Positions 11,791-22,712 of a stretch of DNA of 64,000 bases are shown piece by piece. Source of the stretch: Ciona savignyi (lineage: Eukaryota; Chordata; Ascidiacea; Phlebobranchia; Cionidae); the NCBI GenBank assembly GCA_000149265.1, contig CH003047.1, positions 307,070 to 371,069 of the forward strand. Direction: 5' to 3'. Numbering within the stretch: the stretch's first letter is position 1; each line of letters opens with the position of its first letter. The notes below the pieces were generated by a model. The model saw nothing but the letters and a program-made list of their open reading frames with translations. It was not told the origin of the DNA and ran no database searches. Both the position numbers and the translations under genes were made by a program.

Positions 11791-12630
11791 GATCAACGGA
11801 TATCTGACTTTATTTTTTGTTGTTACTAGGTCCGCGTCAGTTTTTAATTGTCAGTTAGCCGTCCACACTCTGCGCAATAAATCATACTATTACGTAATAA
11901 GCATGATACATACGATTTGATACTACGTAATTAAAATTTATGTACCATAAATGAAACTTAAGTGCATAATCCTACAGTGCTGGTTAAATGGACTCAACGT
12001 TTGTATTTAATGAAATTCAAGTAAATCGCATCTACAAATGCTCACAAACCACAGTTCGAATACTAGAAATAAATGAGAAAATGAACCGTAACACTAATTA
12101 CAGGTAAAAATGCTCAGCGTATATTCAACTTTGTAACCAATGCGCCTCGTCGCTCGTTGAAATAAATAAAACTTCCACGTCCATCAGGGTCGAATATATC
12201 AGTCTGCTGTCAACCACTGCATCAGCACAACCATATTACCAACATGGATCCGGTTACAATCTCGCTAGAGTACCAATAATGCGCCACATCCTACGCAGCC
12301 TTACGCCATATGTGCATAAACGTTTGTAGACAGAACGTGCATACTAGTTGCTTCAGACCACCAACGTTAGCTTTCTTGAAGAAAACCTTACAGTGCCGAA
12401 GTTTGCTGATCTACAAGTTGAAGTTGCATTCATTTTTCACCAAGTTGATATAGCATTCACATTCAAGGTTGATGTTGCATGAAAGACCCAGGTGACCCTT
12501 TGATCATCGCCACCGAAGACCTCTAATTCGTAAAGGAGGTGGATTTTTTCCTCCCCTAAATAAGATTAAGTAATAAATAATTTTCCAAACTAATGTTTGT
12601 GTCTGAATTCTGTCAACAATACTTGGTAAC
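11791..12630. other. Intergenic region between JmjC and PAQR genes
   Basis: There are 840 bases with no exon I can support. It holds the 3' UTR of the JmjC gene and the promoter or 5' UTR of the PAQR gene, both minus strand. The spacing is much larger than the near-zero spacing of ascidian operons, so independent promoters are likely. Confidence 0.5.
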
Positions 12631-15600
12631 CTACCCTTTAAAAACTGGCAATGAATTTATTTCTAGATATTCCTTAATAGTTTGGATCAGTCTATCTAGA
12701 ATACTTTGTGGTGCAACTTCATGGAATTGTTTTAACAATAAATTCTCCACACAGAGTTGAAGACGCTGCAGTGTTCTTTCAAATGATGCAAATTGACGAT
12801 TCTGGGGAAATTTTTTAGATGTGATTTAAAGGACCATCAGTCAATTGGTGGCAGGATGTCAGTTGTGTCTTTGCACAATGTACTTAGCTGACGTTGACCG
12901 TACCTAGTTGTTTTATAGATTGACCAAAAACTATAACAATGTTCTTATTGTATTTAAAACTCTGCAATACATTTGGCAACTGGGCCATAAGTAAAGTTAC
13001 CTGGCGATCAATATTAGTAACAATTCCTCTAATACTTTACTTAAATACTCCCGATGTATTTAAAAAAAACATGTATAAATCCCACCAGGATAGAAAATAC
13101 ACATTCATACTAATACTAAAGCCTACAGGGAGGGTAGCAACATTTAGGTTGGAAGATACCTTGTATTTAAGTACAAAACACGCAAAATTATATAAAAAGA
13201 AAAACAGTAGTTTATTTAGCTGCTAGGGTTTATTGATAACATTTAATTTAAACATATTTGTCTAAAATTTCACACTGTACATGTCCCAAACTTTAAACTT
13301 GTTCACTTTTAAACTATTTCGCTTCGAGTCCAACATTTTTTTGGCCTGATTGGGCAAAAAAAACGTTAATTGAAACGTTGTTTATTTCTAAAAAAAATCC
13401 CTTTTTACTAACCTGTTCCACCACATTCAATAGCCAGTATTTAAAGGATATCCACACAGGTTCCTCCATAATTCTGGTTATATACCGGTCTGTACCACTT
13501 TCACCAAAGAACGCATTCATGGAGACCGAGTCAGTCAGTGATGTTACTTGGTGCCACCAAAATGCAGGTATAAGAAGTCTGTTAAACAGTAATTATCTCT
13601 ACTGGCAGTGGTAGTGTGTCAAACTCAAACCTTAAGTGGAAAAGATGGTGGGATATAAACCAGTTGCCAGCTAGAGTTGTGTTTTTTTGTCAATGCATGG
13701 ATGTGTTGAGACACAATTTCTACATCGTATTTAACACACTGCAGCTTTGGCAACCCGAATATGGGAACAAGGTAAGCTAAGAATTGCATGTGTTTTAAAT
13801 CTCTCTCACACTGCAGTTTTTAAATAAGCTTTCAAACCAAGGTAAATATTGTTACCTTACATGTGAAATTAGTAATTACAGCAACTTACATGTCACCTGG
13901 CCGCAATTGACAACTGTAGCAGGTTACTTTGGAAAATTTTGGAAACTTTTGAAAATCGACTCTATCGCAATCAATCTGTTAATTATTCTACCATTAGCAA
14001 TGTCATAGTTAAGTCTTTCAGAGATGTATTGTCAATCATTCACCACACTGTAACACTGTGTGTAAAGCATTACAATTGACATTCTCTCTGTTAAATAAAA
14101 TGTTTTTATAAATGACAAAATAATAATGTAACAAACAAAAGCCACTGCCAGCAGATATAAAACCTCAGCAGCTGTTCTGTAGGCTACGACTTATAATATT
14201 TGTAAAATGTGCAGTTACCGGTAAAAAAGTTTAAGTTATGTGATGTAACTTTAATCAAAAAACACCATGTATTATCTATTGAATAAAAAAATGCATGTAA
14301 AGTCATGTTAAAATAAACCCATGTTATACCTGGGATTGAATAGTTTTTCCTCTTGATCCAAGTGGATTTGGATACATATTGTTATGGTCAGCACACGAGA
14401 ACATCTTTACACTTTTTTCTCCATCAATCATCATTAATAAACTTGCATCGGGATCATAATGGCAGTATTCTAGAATCAACATGAAATGAAGCCAAATGTT
14501 TTTTAGTTTTTACATGTCCAACCGGTTAGTCTGGCGGTTTAGTGCCAAGCCTTTTAACCGAAAGGTTGCAGGATCTGAACTAGTTGCGAGCTAGTCGGTT
14601 GTGTCCTTGGCACAGCGGATTAATGGGTTCTACCAAATTAAGGCACCCATAAATATCTTGTTTGTGAGTGCCCATAAATATCTTGTTTGTGTCTTCACAG
14701 AAGAGATAAAAGGATTTCATTCATTTTAAATTTTTAACTTTGGTTTTATTTAACGGCAATTGTACATACCATAATGTCCTTCATGAGCCACCCACAGAAA
14801 AGGTCCATTATGAAGTTTCCCGATATACTCTGGCAACTGGCATTCATCCTAAATATAACAGTTAAATCCTTCATTTGCTCCATATTTAGTGGAAAGGATT
14901 ACTGACGTATGTATCATTTTTATAGTTGTGTTTTATGTCCATCGTTGTGTTTTATGTCCATTAAAAATTTACTACCAGTACCACCTAATACTTAATTAAT
15001 TCCTAATCATGACCTTATGATTATATAGCAGTGTCCAGCAAAACAGCTTTGGTACTAAACCGTAGGATACCAGACCAAATTTATTTTTAAGGCCGATCCT
15101 ATCGGACCCATTAGCAAATATCATTATACAAATAAGTAGTTGTTAAATCGCTCTAAAATTTTGAAATTATTTTAAGGATCATATTAAGTAACTAAGTAAA
15201 CAAAAAAATAAAGCCGAAAATGATATTGTAAATTCTATGTGATAAATTAGTCTGCTAAAAAAAAATTGGTACATAAAATCAATCAATTATAATATTCAAG
15301 AATACTGCATGCAAACATGAAATAAAAAGTTCTATCTGCAAACTGCCTTTGTATGTATATACTGGTATACAACACATACTTGAAGCTGTGGAAACGTTTT
15401 TCTGATGTTTTGCACCGCCATGTAAGAATTTACACCACGAACATTCTTTGATCTCATGTCCAAAACATATTCTTTAAATGTGGTATCACGTATTATGTAT
15501 TGCTTCCCAACCTGAACAAATAAAAAAGGCAATATCATCTATCGGTAAGTTTTCTAGGTAAGCCATTAGCTAAATAACATGATGGGTTGGGGCAAGACTT

Positions 15601-16049
15601 TCAGCCAAAGTATTGAAACTAGTCCCTATCTAGTTGATTGTGTACTTGGGCAAGGGGCACATAGCAGACATCGCCCTTACCCAGTGGATTCATGGGTTCT
15701 CTTACAACTGAAGGCATGTCTCAATCATATACAACACACTGCAATAGGTTTGGTAACACAACGGTAGGCATGGGGTAATCTTGTAACAAATCCTGCCCTG
15801 GTTTCTTATTTAGATTAAAACCATATACAGTCAAACCTTATATTCTTTTGAATTCGTTCGTCCACGCACTGTAACCTTATTAGTGCCAACTTGTTCTAAT
15901 AAGTAATCAATGGTCCATTTTGAACAAGGTAACGCTGCCAAGCCATTTCGTACGACAACTGGTTGGTTTTTTCTCAAGTAATTTTCTTCAAAATTAAGTT
16001 TATCCAGATAGAAAATTTCAGAAACTGTTATAGATTTTTTTGTTTCCAT
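12631..16049 (-). CDS. JmjC (cupin-8) 2-oxoglutarate oxygenase, TYW5-like
   Basis: Seven minus-strand exons: 16049-15837, 15511-15380, 14848-14770, 14469-14330, 13975-13890, 13578-13413 and 12801-12631 (stop TAG). All junctions are GT-AG, phases agree, and the product is 328 aa. Fe(II) ligands are visible as His145-x-Asp147 (CHYDPD) and distal His226 (LLIPAFWWHQV), the HxD...H triad. CSKWTIDYLLEQVG near residue 45, IRKTFPQL near 110 and FPKFSK...PGD before the distal His resemble TYW5, the tRNA wybutosine hydroxylase, and related JmjC-only hydroxylases such as HSPBAP1 and JMJD7. The start ATG has an in-frame TAA immediately upstream. The exact substrate cannot be told from sequence; TYW5-like is the best guess, 'JmjC hydroxylase' is secure. 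Introns 1 and 3 each carry a SINE in the opposite orientation. Confidence 0.88.
14515..14660 (+). mobile_element. tRNA-derived SINE copy (family B)
   Basis: It has an A-box-like TTAGTCTGGCGGTTTAGTGC and a B-box region AAGGTTGCAGGATCTGAAC, followed by the conserved body GTCGGTTGTGTCCTTGG and GGGTTCTACCAAATTA. It is inserted in intron 3 of the JmjC gene, antisense to it. A short duplication (CCCATAAATATCTTGTTTGT, twice) follows at 14646-14690. Confidence 0.7.
15585..15780 (+). mobile_element. SINE family B copy in JmjC intron 1
   Basis: It shares the body TGATTGTGTACTTGGGCAAG, CATGGGTTCTCTTACAACTG and tail ATACAACACACTGCAATAGG with the copies at 14515 and 53776. Orientation is opposite to the host gene. 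It is full length compared with 53776-54000. Confidence 0.6.
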
Positions 16050-16615
16050 TTAAGTCGTATAAAACTCAACACTAAAAAAGCACAATACGAAATTTACAGC
16101 TGTTTTGTATATTTTATAGGTTTAATATAAATGCTATGTCATGGTAATACAGCGATGCATTGTAACTGATGATTCAGCACTTATATCTGGGTTCAGCACT
16201 ATTATAATAAATTATTGAGCAATCTTAAAACACAAAATTATGTAAACTGAGCTATATACATTAAGTTTGGCAGCAACGTCTGACTATTTATATACTTGTA
16301 TATGCAAAACCTTATACGCGAAATAATTTCATTTGATAATGAACGCGATTTATCATATGTCATTTTGCCGTCTTTTTTGTTTTTGTAAATAGTAACCAGA
16401 CAAGGTTATCTACATCAGAAAAAAACAAAACATTTCGATGTACTAAAACGATAGATATTTTTCCTGGTGCACATGTGAATACTATATTTACAACGTATAA
16501 TAGAATGTCATTTTGTTGTTACGGTACTTATTAACTGTAGCATAAATCAAATAGCACACATGTATCCAATACAATAAATTAAACAAGAAACTAGGTTAAC
16601 TGTTGAATGTTTGTG
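16050..16615. other. Spacer between microprotein gene and JmjC gene
   Basis: AT-rich sequence without an exon I can support. It must hold the 3' UTR of the upstream minus-strand microprotein gene and the promoter or 5' UTR of the JmjC gene. Confidence 0.5.
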
Positions 16616-17744
16616 TTAATTTGACTGTTCATATGAGTTGAGAGTTTCCATCATCTCGTCCTGCAGTTCTTTAACTGTAAACAGTAGATCCGTCAATTTG
16701 CAATATGGTGTAAGCTATACTCTCCCAAATCAAGCAGTATGCTTGATCACTTCCGTTTCCCCCTTAGACTACTAAAATACGCTTACTACCGGCGGAATTT
16801 TAAATTTGTGGTATAAACAGTGGAAATGACGTAGGTTTTCCGAATTAAGAATATATATATATTTTTATAACATAGGCTACGTACGTGAAAGCTGAAGTTT
16901 CTCATTTCCCCATCTGAAACACCAAAAAATAAAAAGGTAGTTATGGTAGTACTAGCCCTGATTCCAAAACTGTAAAGAAACACTTTTTGTTTAAAAGTCG
17001 GAACGCTTTGTTAAACTGTGATGTCATCGTAATTGTAAGTTTTAATGGTCGAAGAAATGCTGTTGTTGCATGGAAAATGGTCCATATAAGTTCATTCAGC
17101 CGGTCCAGTTGTACGATAAGATACATATTAAAATGGCATTTTTCACAGGTACTGGAATCTAAGTTTATGTTCCACGCCCTAAATAATATTGCAAGCACAG
17201 CTCCCTTTCTCTCTCTCTTGTAAATGTGGTCTCTGTTTTAGTTCAAAAACAATAAATTGTGTGTAATTTTGTAGTTGCAATATAACCTTGCAAAATGTGA
17301 ATACATATGAAGATGGATATGTATATCATAAGATAATTGAACCTATTACTTCATTTGATTCGTTCAGAATTGAAATCAATTAGTAATCAAAATGTGTTTT
17401 TTAATTATTTGTGTTAAACGCAAAATCGATGGCAATTTACTGCCTAGACTGTGACACAGCTGTGAATTGTCAGAACAAATCTGGATCTCTGACCAAAATT
17501 AATAAAAAACCGAAATGGTAGAATCAAATGTGAAAATTTGCGACATCCATAGAAGGATTTGTATTTATAACATAACAAAAAAACAGTTAAAAACTAGTAA
17601 TATCAATAAGAAGTTAACAATTTATCCAGCCTACCTTCTTCTCAAATTTTGAGATTGCTCTGAAGGCCATCCAGCAAGTTGACCTTCTATGAAGAATCCA
17701 GCTACTATTGTTACAATAGCTATGAAAATTATTCGATGACACAT
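16616..17744 (-). CDS. 65-aa single-pass or secreted microprotein, three exons
   Basis: Exons 17744-17635, 16913-16885 (a 29-nt microexon) and 16674-16616 have GT-AG junctions (gtaggc, gtacgt; acceptors tttcag, ttacag) and compatible phases, giving 65 aa and a TAA stop. An in-frame TAA lies just upstream of the ATG. Residues 4-18 (RIIFIAIVTIVAGFF) form one hydrophobic segment, which could be a membrane anchor or signal sequence. The rest is polar, with RRRWGNEKLQLS and a predicted amphipathic helix LKELQDEMMETLN before the C terminus. I do not recognise the family. The layout resembles small inner-mitochondrial-membrane assembly factors, but that is only analogy. Confidence 0.6.
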
Positions 17745-18378
17745 TCCTAGTTATCGCCCAAACACTTTCTATTTGAAATTCGTTTAGCTGCGGACGTTCC
17801 TCATGTAGAACTAAGTGTATGTGCAGCCAAAATAAGGCAAAATACCACGGGTGAGTCAGGAATACGTGACTTGACTTATCAATAAAGAATTGTACATTCT
17901 TCCAGAATAATATGAAAAAGTTCTTTGTTGCTATTACATTTTAGAATTGAGTACAATTTTTGTAAATAACGAATGGGTTACTGTGGTTTTATTGGTTACT
18001 ACGGTTTTATTTGCATCCGCTACAACGAAACAAATATTTATCATGACGACACATATATACAAAACATGAACGCATATTTTACCTCAATATTGTTTAAACA
18101 ACGTTTGCCCGAGGCAATTGCAAAGGAAGCAGCTGATATCTTAAATTGAACTTTGTTTTGAAATTGGCATGGCTTAAGGCAAATACAAGAGATTGAACGA
18201 AGCAACTTAGGTCTACAGAGTATTTACCGTAAAGGATAGGTTAAGCGACAAGAATACAGCAAGATATTTTGAAAATGAGTTGCATTCCGAAACATTTGCA
18301 CACTATGGCAACTATTTTAATCCTTCTCTATTTTTAGAATAAAATTACATGGTATTTTAGGGTCAGAGGTATTAAAAT
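17745..18378. promoter_or_regulatory. Divergent intergenic region (shared promoter region)
   Basis: About 630 bases separate the start codon of the minus-strand microprotein from the start codon of the plus-strand EGF-like gene. Promoters of both should lie here. No clear TATA box or known motif stands out in the AT-rich sequence. Confidence 0.35.
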
Positions 18379-20789
18379 ATGAAAAACATGCGAATATTCT
18401 GTTTTCTTCTGGTTGTACTCTGCTTTGGCATTTGCAATGTTAAGAGTCAAGGTAAGCCCTGATACAAATTATTTATTATAATACGATAGAACACTTATGT
18501 TTAATGTAAGAGTTTAAAAACAAAGCGACTACTGGTTTCGTATCCAGCACATTTCGGCTGGTAGTCCGACAAGCTAACAATGGGCTATAATTACGAGAGG
18601 TTTTGTCGCATTCCCAATAGAATTAACGAATCTATTGCAATAAGCAGTATGTTCTATATGCGATAGAAGAAATAATATATGTTTACCATATTAAATCGCT
18701 TAATAACAATTAAGTTCACAAAACAATCATTAAGTGGTCAACAACAACCGATCAACTTGGATCCTTGTTTGTTTAGCCCCTAAAGCGAAGAAAATAAACC
18801 AAAATACAATTAGCTTTTTGTTTAACAAAAAATAAATACAGAGTTAAACACACATGATTTCTATTTAGGATCTTAAATCTGTTTTCAAGTTAAAGTCATA
18901 TTTTTATATAAAACCAACCGTGTCGGTCAAATTTTATGGTAGGCTAAATCATAAAACTAACAACGTAATGTTTATGTTACAGAATTCCATTGCAGTCGGT
19001 TGCCAATTGCATGCTTAACGCCGTACTGCAGGAGTTTGGCGGAGTTAAAAAATGGGTGCCACCGTTACGCGACCTGTCAGAAGGACCCTTCCTCACAGAT
19101 GAACAGATGCGTTTGTAGAGATGGATTTACCGGAGATGGAAAACGATCTTGCATACGTATGAAGGCTTCGGTTTTTTATTATTTGTATTAAAAACCCACG
19201 TGGTTATATATTTTAAAAGAAGAAAGCATTCAAACAGGCAAAATAATTTTTTTGCGAATTTTAGCATCGCTTTTATATATAGTGGAGAGAAAATGGGTTT
19301 GCTTGCATGGCGGAAACCTGATAAACTTATTTGTGGCGTTGTTACCGGCGTTAAGTGTTGAATTTAAAGCAAATACGAAACGTTGTAAGATAAAAATACT
19401 TTGCAGGTTCATCAGGTTGGATAAGGCCAAATCAACCGCAACCGGGAGATATGTGCCCCGGCGGGTGCAACCAGAACGCTCGGTGCATATTGCACAACGT
19501 GGGTAACAATCTGCAACTATGGAGCTGCGTTTGCAACCACAATTATGTGGGAAATGGACAATTCTGTATCCGACAAACATTGTCAGGTAGACTAAATGTT
19601 TGATATAAAAAAGCTTGGCAGAAACTCCACTGTGGTGTGGTCGGCAACTGTATTGTGGAAACTTATGTAGAAATAAATGTTATAAATTACTTATAAGGGT
19701 ATATCGCACCTATTTAGCCACCTTGAAGTAGTACATTGGTTGATATGTCCATACGCAATTTGGAATAATATTGTGTACATGGATGGATTTGTTGTTTTCG
19801 CAACTTTGTTTATTTTATAAAAAACGCTGATTTTTTACTTATACTTTAGATAACATAGTCAGATGAATTTCCAGGCGATCTACCACTGTCTTGTGGGAAC
19901 TGCCATCCCACCCTTGGTTGGTGCAGGTACAATCCGTTCGCTCGTCGGTTTCGATGTACCTGTCGACCAGGTTATACTGGTAGCGGCGTGAGCTGTACGG
20001 CAGACACAAGTAAGAGCATTTCAATTTTTACAGATGATCGAAAAAATAATACGTTTCTTAAATTGGAATGCAATGATCATGTGTCGAATTTTAAAGATTC
20101 TAAATATATTATTTCCCGCCTTTCTTTGATCCCATTTTTGTTTTATAATTAAGTGTTTGCACATTTATTCCCCAATTCCCAGCAACAACGCCAATCACAA
20201 CTACAACTGAGCCTACTCCTCCGCCAATGTGCACTGAAATGTGTCACCAGGAAGCCAGCTGCTTGTCCACTGGAGGGCCCAGGGGAACGTGTACGTGCAG
20301 GGAAGGTTATGAGGGAGACGGTGTTAACTTGTGCCGAAGAGGTAAGTTAAGTTGCAATGGGATTACTTATAATTACCATCGGGTCAGAACACCTGTTTCT
20401 CCTAGTTTCATGGTTGTCAATGTATATATATCAATCAATACAAACTAGCACACAACAGTCCCAAACTACTTGTTTTGTCCATAAAAAAAACTGATTTGCA
20501 ACACGAAACGTTGGCACAACAATTACGCAAATTTGTATCTTTCCAGCACCCAGTTGCCCGTTAACGTGTGTGGCCAACGCACACTGCATTAAACAAGAGG
20601 TCACCGATTTACCACCATACACTTGCGTGTGCAATCGAGGATATCGAGGAATTCCACAATCAATGTGTTTCAAGTGGCCACATGGTAACTTTCATTTACC
20701 TTGGTCTTTGTTTTAATCCTTTAATGCTTAAAACTATTCGTTTTTTAGATCAGTGCTCCGCAACCTTTTTTCATCCGAGGAACATTTAG
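18379..20789 (+). CDS. Secreted protein with five EGF-like modules
   Basis: Exons: 18379-18451, 18983-19156, 19407-19586, 19863-20009, 20183-20341, 20547-20684 and a proposed terminal exon 20749-20789; 303 aa. Exon 1 encodes a signal peptide (MKNMRIFCFLLVVLCFGIC). Exons 2-6 each encode one EGF-like module with the C.C..G(F/Y).G.G..C ending (CVCRDGFTGDGKRSC, CVCNHNYVGNGQFC, CTCRPGYTGSGVSC, CTCREGYEGDGVNLC, CVCNRGYRGIPQSMC). Every intron is phase 1, the symmetric pattern of shuffled extracellular modules. A Thr/Pro linker (TTTPITTTTEPTPPP) precedes module 4. An alternative last exon is 21063-21097. The proteins it binds cannot be guessed. The same phase-1 design occurs in the next gene. Confidence 0.8.
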
Positions 20790-20990
20790 AAACTTCCTAA
20801 ATTTGACGGCACATTGCAGTCAAAATTGTACAATGACAGACTCTTTACATTTGATATTATATTAGCGAAGTGTCTGATCGCCGTAATAATCAAATTTACA
20901 AAAACTAAAATTGTTTTTATTTGAAAAAAACTGCGTTTAAAACTATTATCATTTTACCGCGGTACACCTAGAATTGGTTGCTGGGCACTG
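20751..20990. mobile_element. hAT-type MITE at the EGF gene 3' end
   Basis: CAGTGCTCCGCAACC at the left is inverted at the right end (GGTTGCTGGGCACTG), 13 of 15 matching. Flanking octamers are TTTTAGAT (20743-20750) and TTTTCGAT (20991-20998), a 7/8 target duplication. The TIR resembles the CAGTG..C..CAACC ends of Charlie-like hAT elements. It is 240 bp and non-coding apart from the exonised tail. Confidence 0.75.
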
Positions 20991-22712
20991 TTTTCGATTG
21001 AGGCTGTTATTTTCACTCAGTTAGCAAAATAGCTAACATTCAAACCCTTTATATTTGCACAGATATCCTTATAACCGGGTTGTTTGTGCGCAATTGATCT
21101 GGGCAAGAGCTCTTATCGCAGTTATCACATCTTGTTGTTTTCTTATTCACCTGCAGAATATTTATTTTTCCACAGATAACGCTGACATTGCTGGCTAGTG
21201 AAGTCGCTAAGAGATTATCTAACACACCCGACATCAGATATTTATCCGTGTAATGTATACATCGCTTACATGTAACTGTAAACAAGTCATCGCTATGCCG
21301 CGTATATTTTTATATCTTAATACCGCGAATAAAAGTAGTCTAAGCTATAAATACGAATTCGAGTTGCATAAGCTATAAGAAAGAAGTAGATTTAGCAATA
21401 CGAATGTGAAATATCCGGTTTTGTTTTCAGCCTTGATCTTTTTATTAGCTAATATGCTAAGTTACAAGGCCCATGTTAGTTTCCCACATCGTCAAACATA
21501 AAAAAACAAAACGGGTTTACCCTAAATACTTGCACAAATGAATTGGCTTTTCGAAATAAATCGATGATTATTAAAAAAAATATACCAGGGAATGTGTATT
21601 AAAACTATCAATTCAAGTACAATATTAACGAAATTATGTATATATTATATTAAATAATATCATTTATCGCGGTAATAAGAACAGGATAAACAGGTTTATA
21701 CCCAAGGGCAAGACAAAGATGGCGTCATAACACTTGGGCATTTGAAGGTATGTAGAGAATAGTAATGTCGTTCGGTCATTTGGCCCAGTGGTTAACGCGA
21801 CCAATATATATAACAACTACTGTATATAAAAAAACGATTTTACGGACGAGCCCATCATGGCTTCGAAAGTAAGGACGGTAAACAAACAGAGTATATAGCA
21901 TTGTCACTATTTGACAGCGGATATATCCAGATAAAATAAACCTGTTTCATCATTATACCAATTGTGTTATACATACTTATATGTATAGCCGTAGGTGTAG
22001 TATGCCTGAACCTTACCCACAAAATTAACACACTAAGGCATAGTTAAAGTGCATGATATTCAAATAACAAGGTGTAGATTCCGGTAAAACTGTTTGTCAA
22101 ATTCTAAGTCAGGGATACGGTTAATGCGATTTGCTAAATATAACGAATATGGAAATCTGCATAATTCGGGATCGTTTAAAAACAGATTTGACGAAGAAAA
22201 TCGTATTTGTCCCACTAATATCCCGGCACTGGTAAACAACAACCGTAAAATTGACTTAAACTAAATTAATGTTCAATGGTTTAGTGCTAAAATATGTACA
22301 TATCTAATAATAACCTAACATAAGGAATGCCCGTGATCATGCATTTTGCTATTCTCTATTTTTACCAGAAATAGTTATACTGTTTCTTTAAGTATATAGT
22401 AAAAGTAAAATAAATTGTTTTCTCATGCTATGAAAAAAAAGGAATTTGTTAACATAAAATATCGTAAAGATTATTCTTTTTATATATAAAGGTACCAATG
22501 AGGCTAAATGGCACAATTTTCGAAATTCAAACCAAATATACATCGTTCCAATACTTTTGTTTACAGGAAACCCCTTATTGCGATAAATTATTTATGGAAA
22601 CTCGGAAGCAATTAAATGTGGACAGATTGAGATTGTATAACATTGATCACTTACATCAAATACCTAACTGAATGTGCGTCTCAATTGCAGTGATAGTGCT
22701 CGCAAGTTCGAA
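20991..22712. other. Intergenic region with SINE
   Basis: It contains a possible alternative terminal EGF exon (21063-21097, acceptor TTTGCACAG, ends TGA), a polyadenylation hexamer AATAAA at 21328-21333, and the SINE at 21764-22024. Nothing else was found. Confidence 0.45.
21764..22024 (+). mobile_element. tRNA-derived SINE copy (family A), most complete
   Basis: The A-box region TTTGGCCCAGTGGTTAACGC is close to a tRNA A box. GGACGAGCCCATCATGGCTT is shared with the inverted copy at 23385-23495. The 3' tail to CCTTACCCACAA is shared with 4286-4345. Confidence 0.65.

Noticed and set aside
8795..17744. Operon of three minus-strand genes
   Set aside because: Coding-to-coding spacing is 567 and 840 bp, too long for tunicate operons, which have almost no intergenic sequence.
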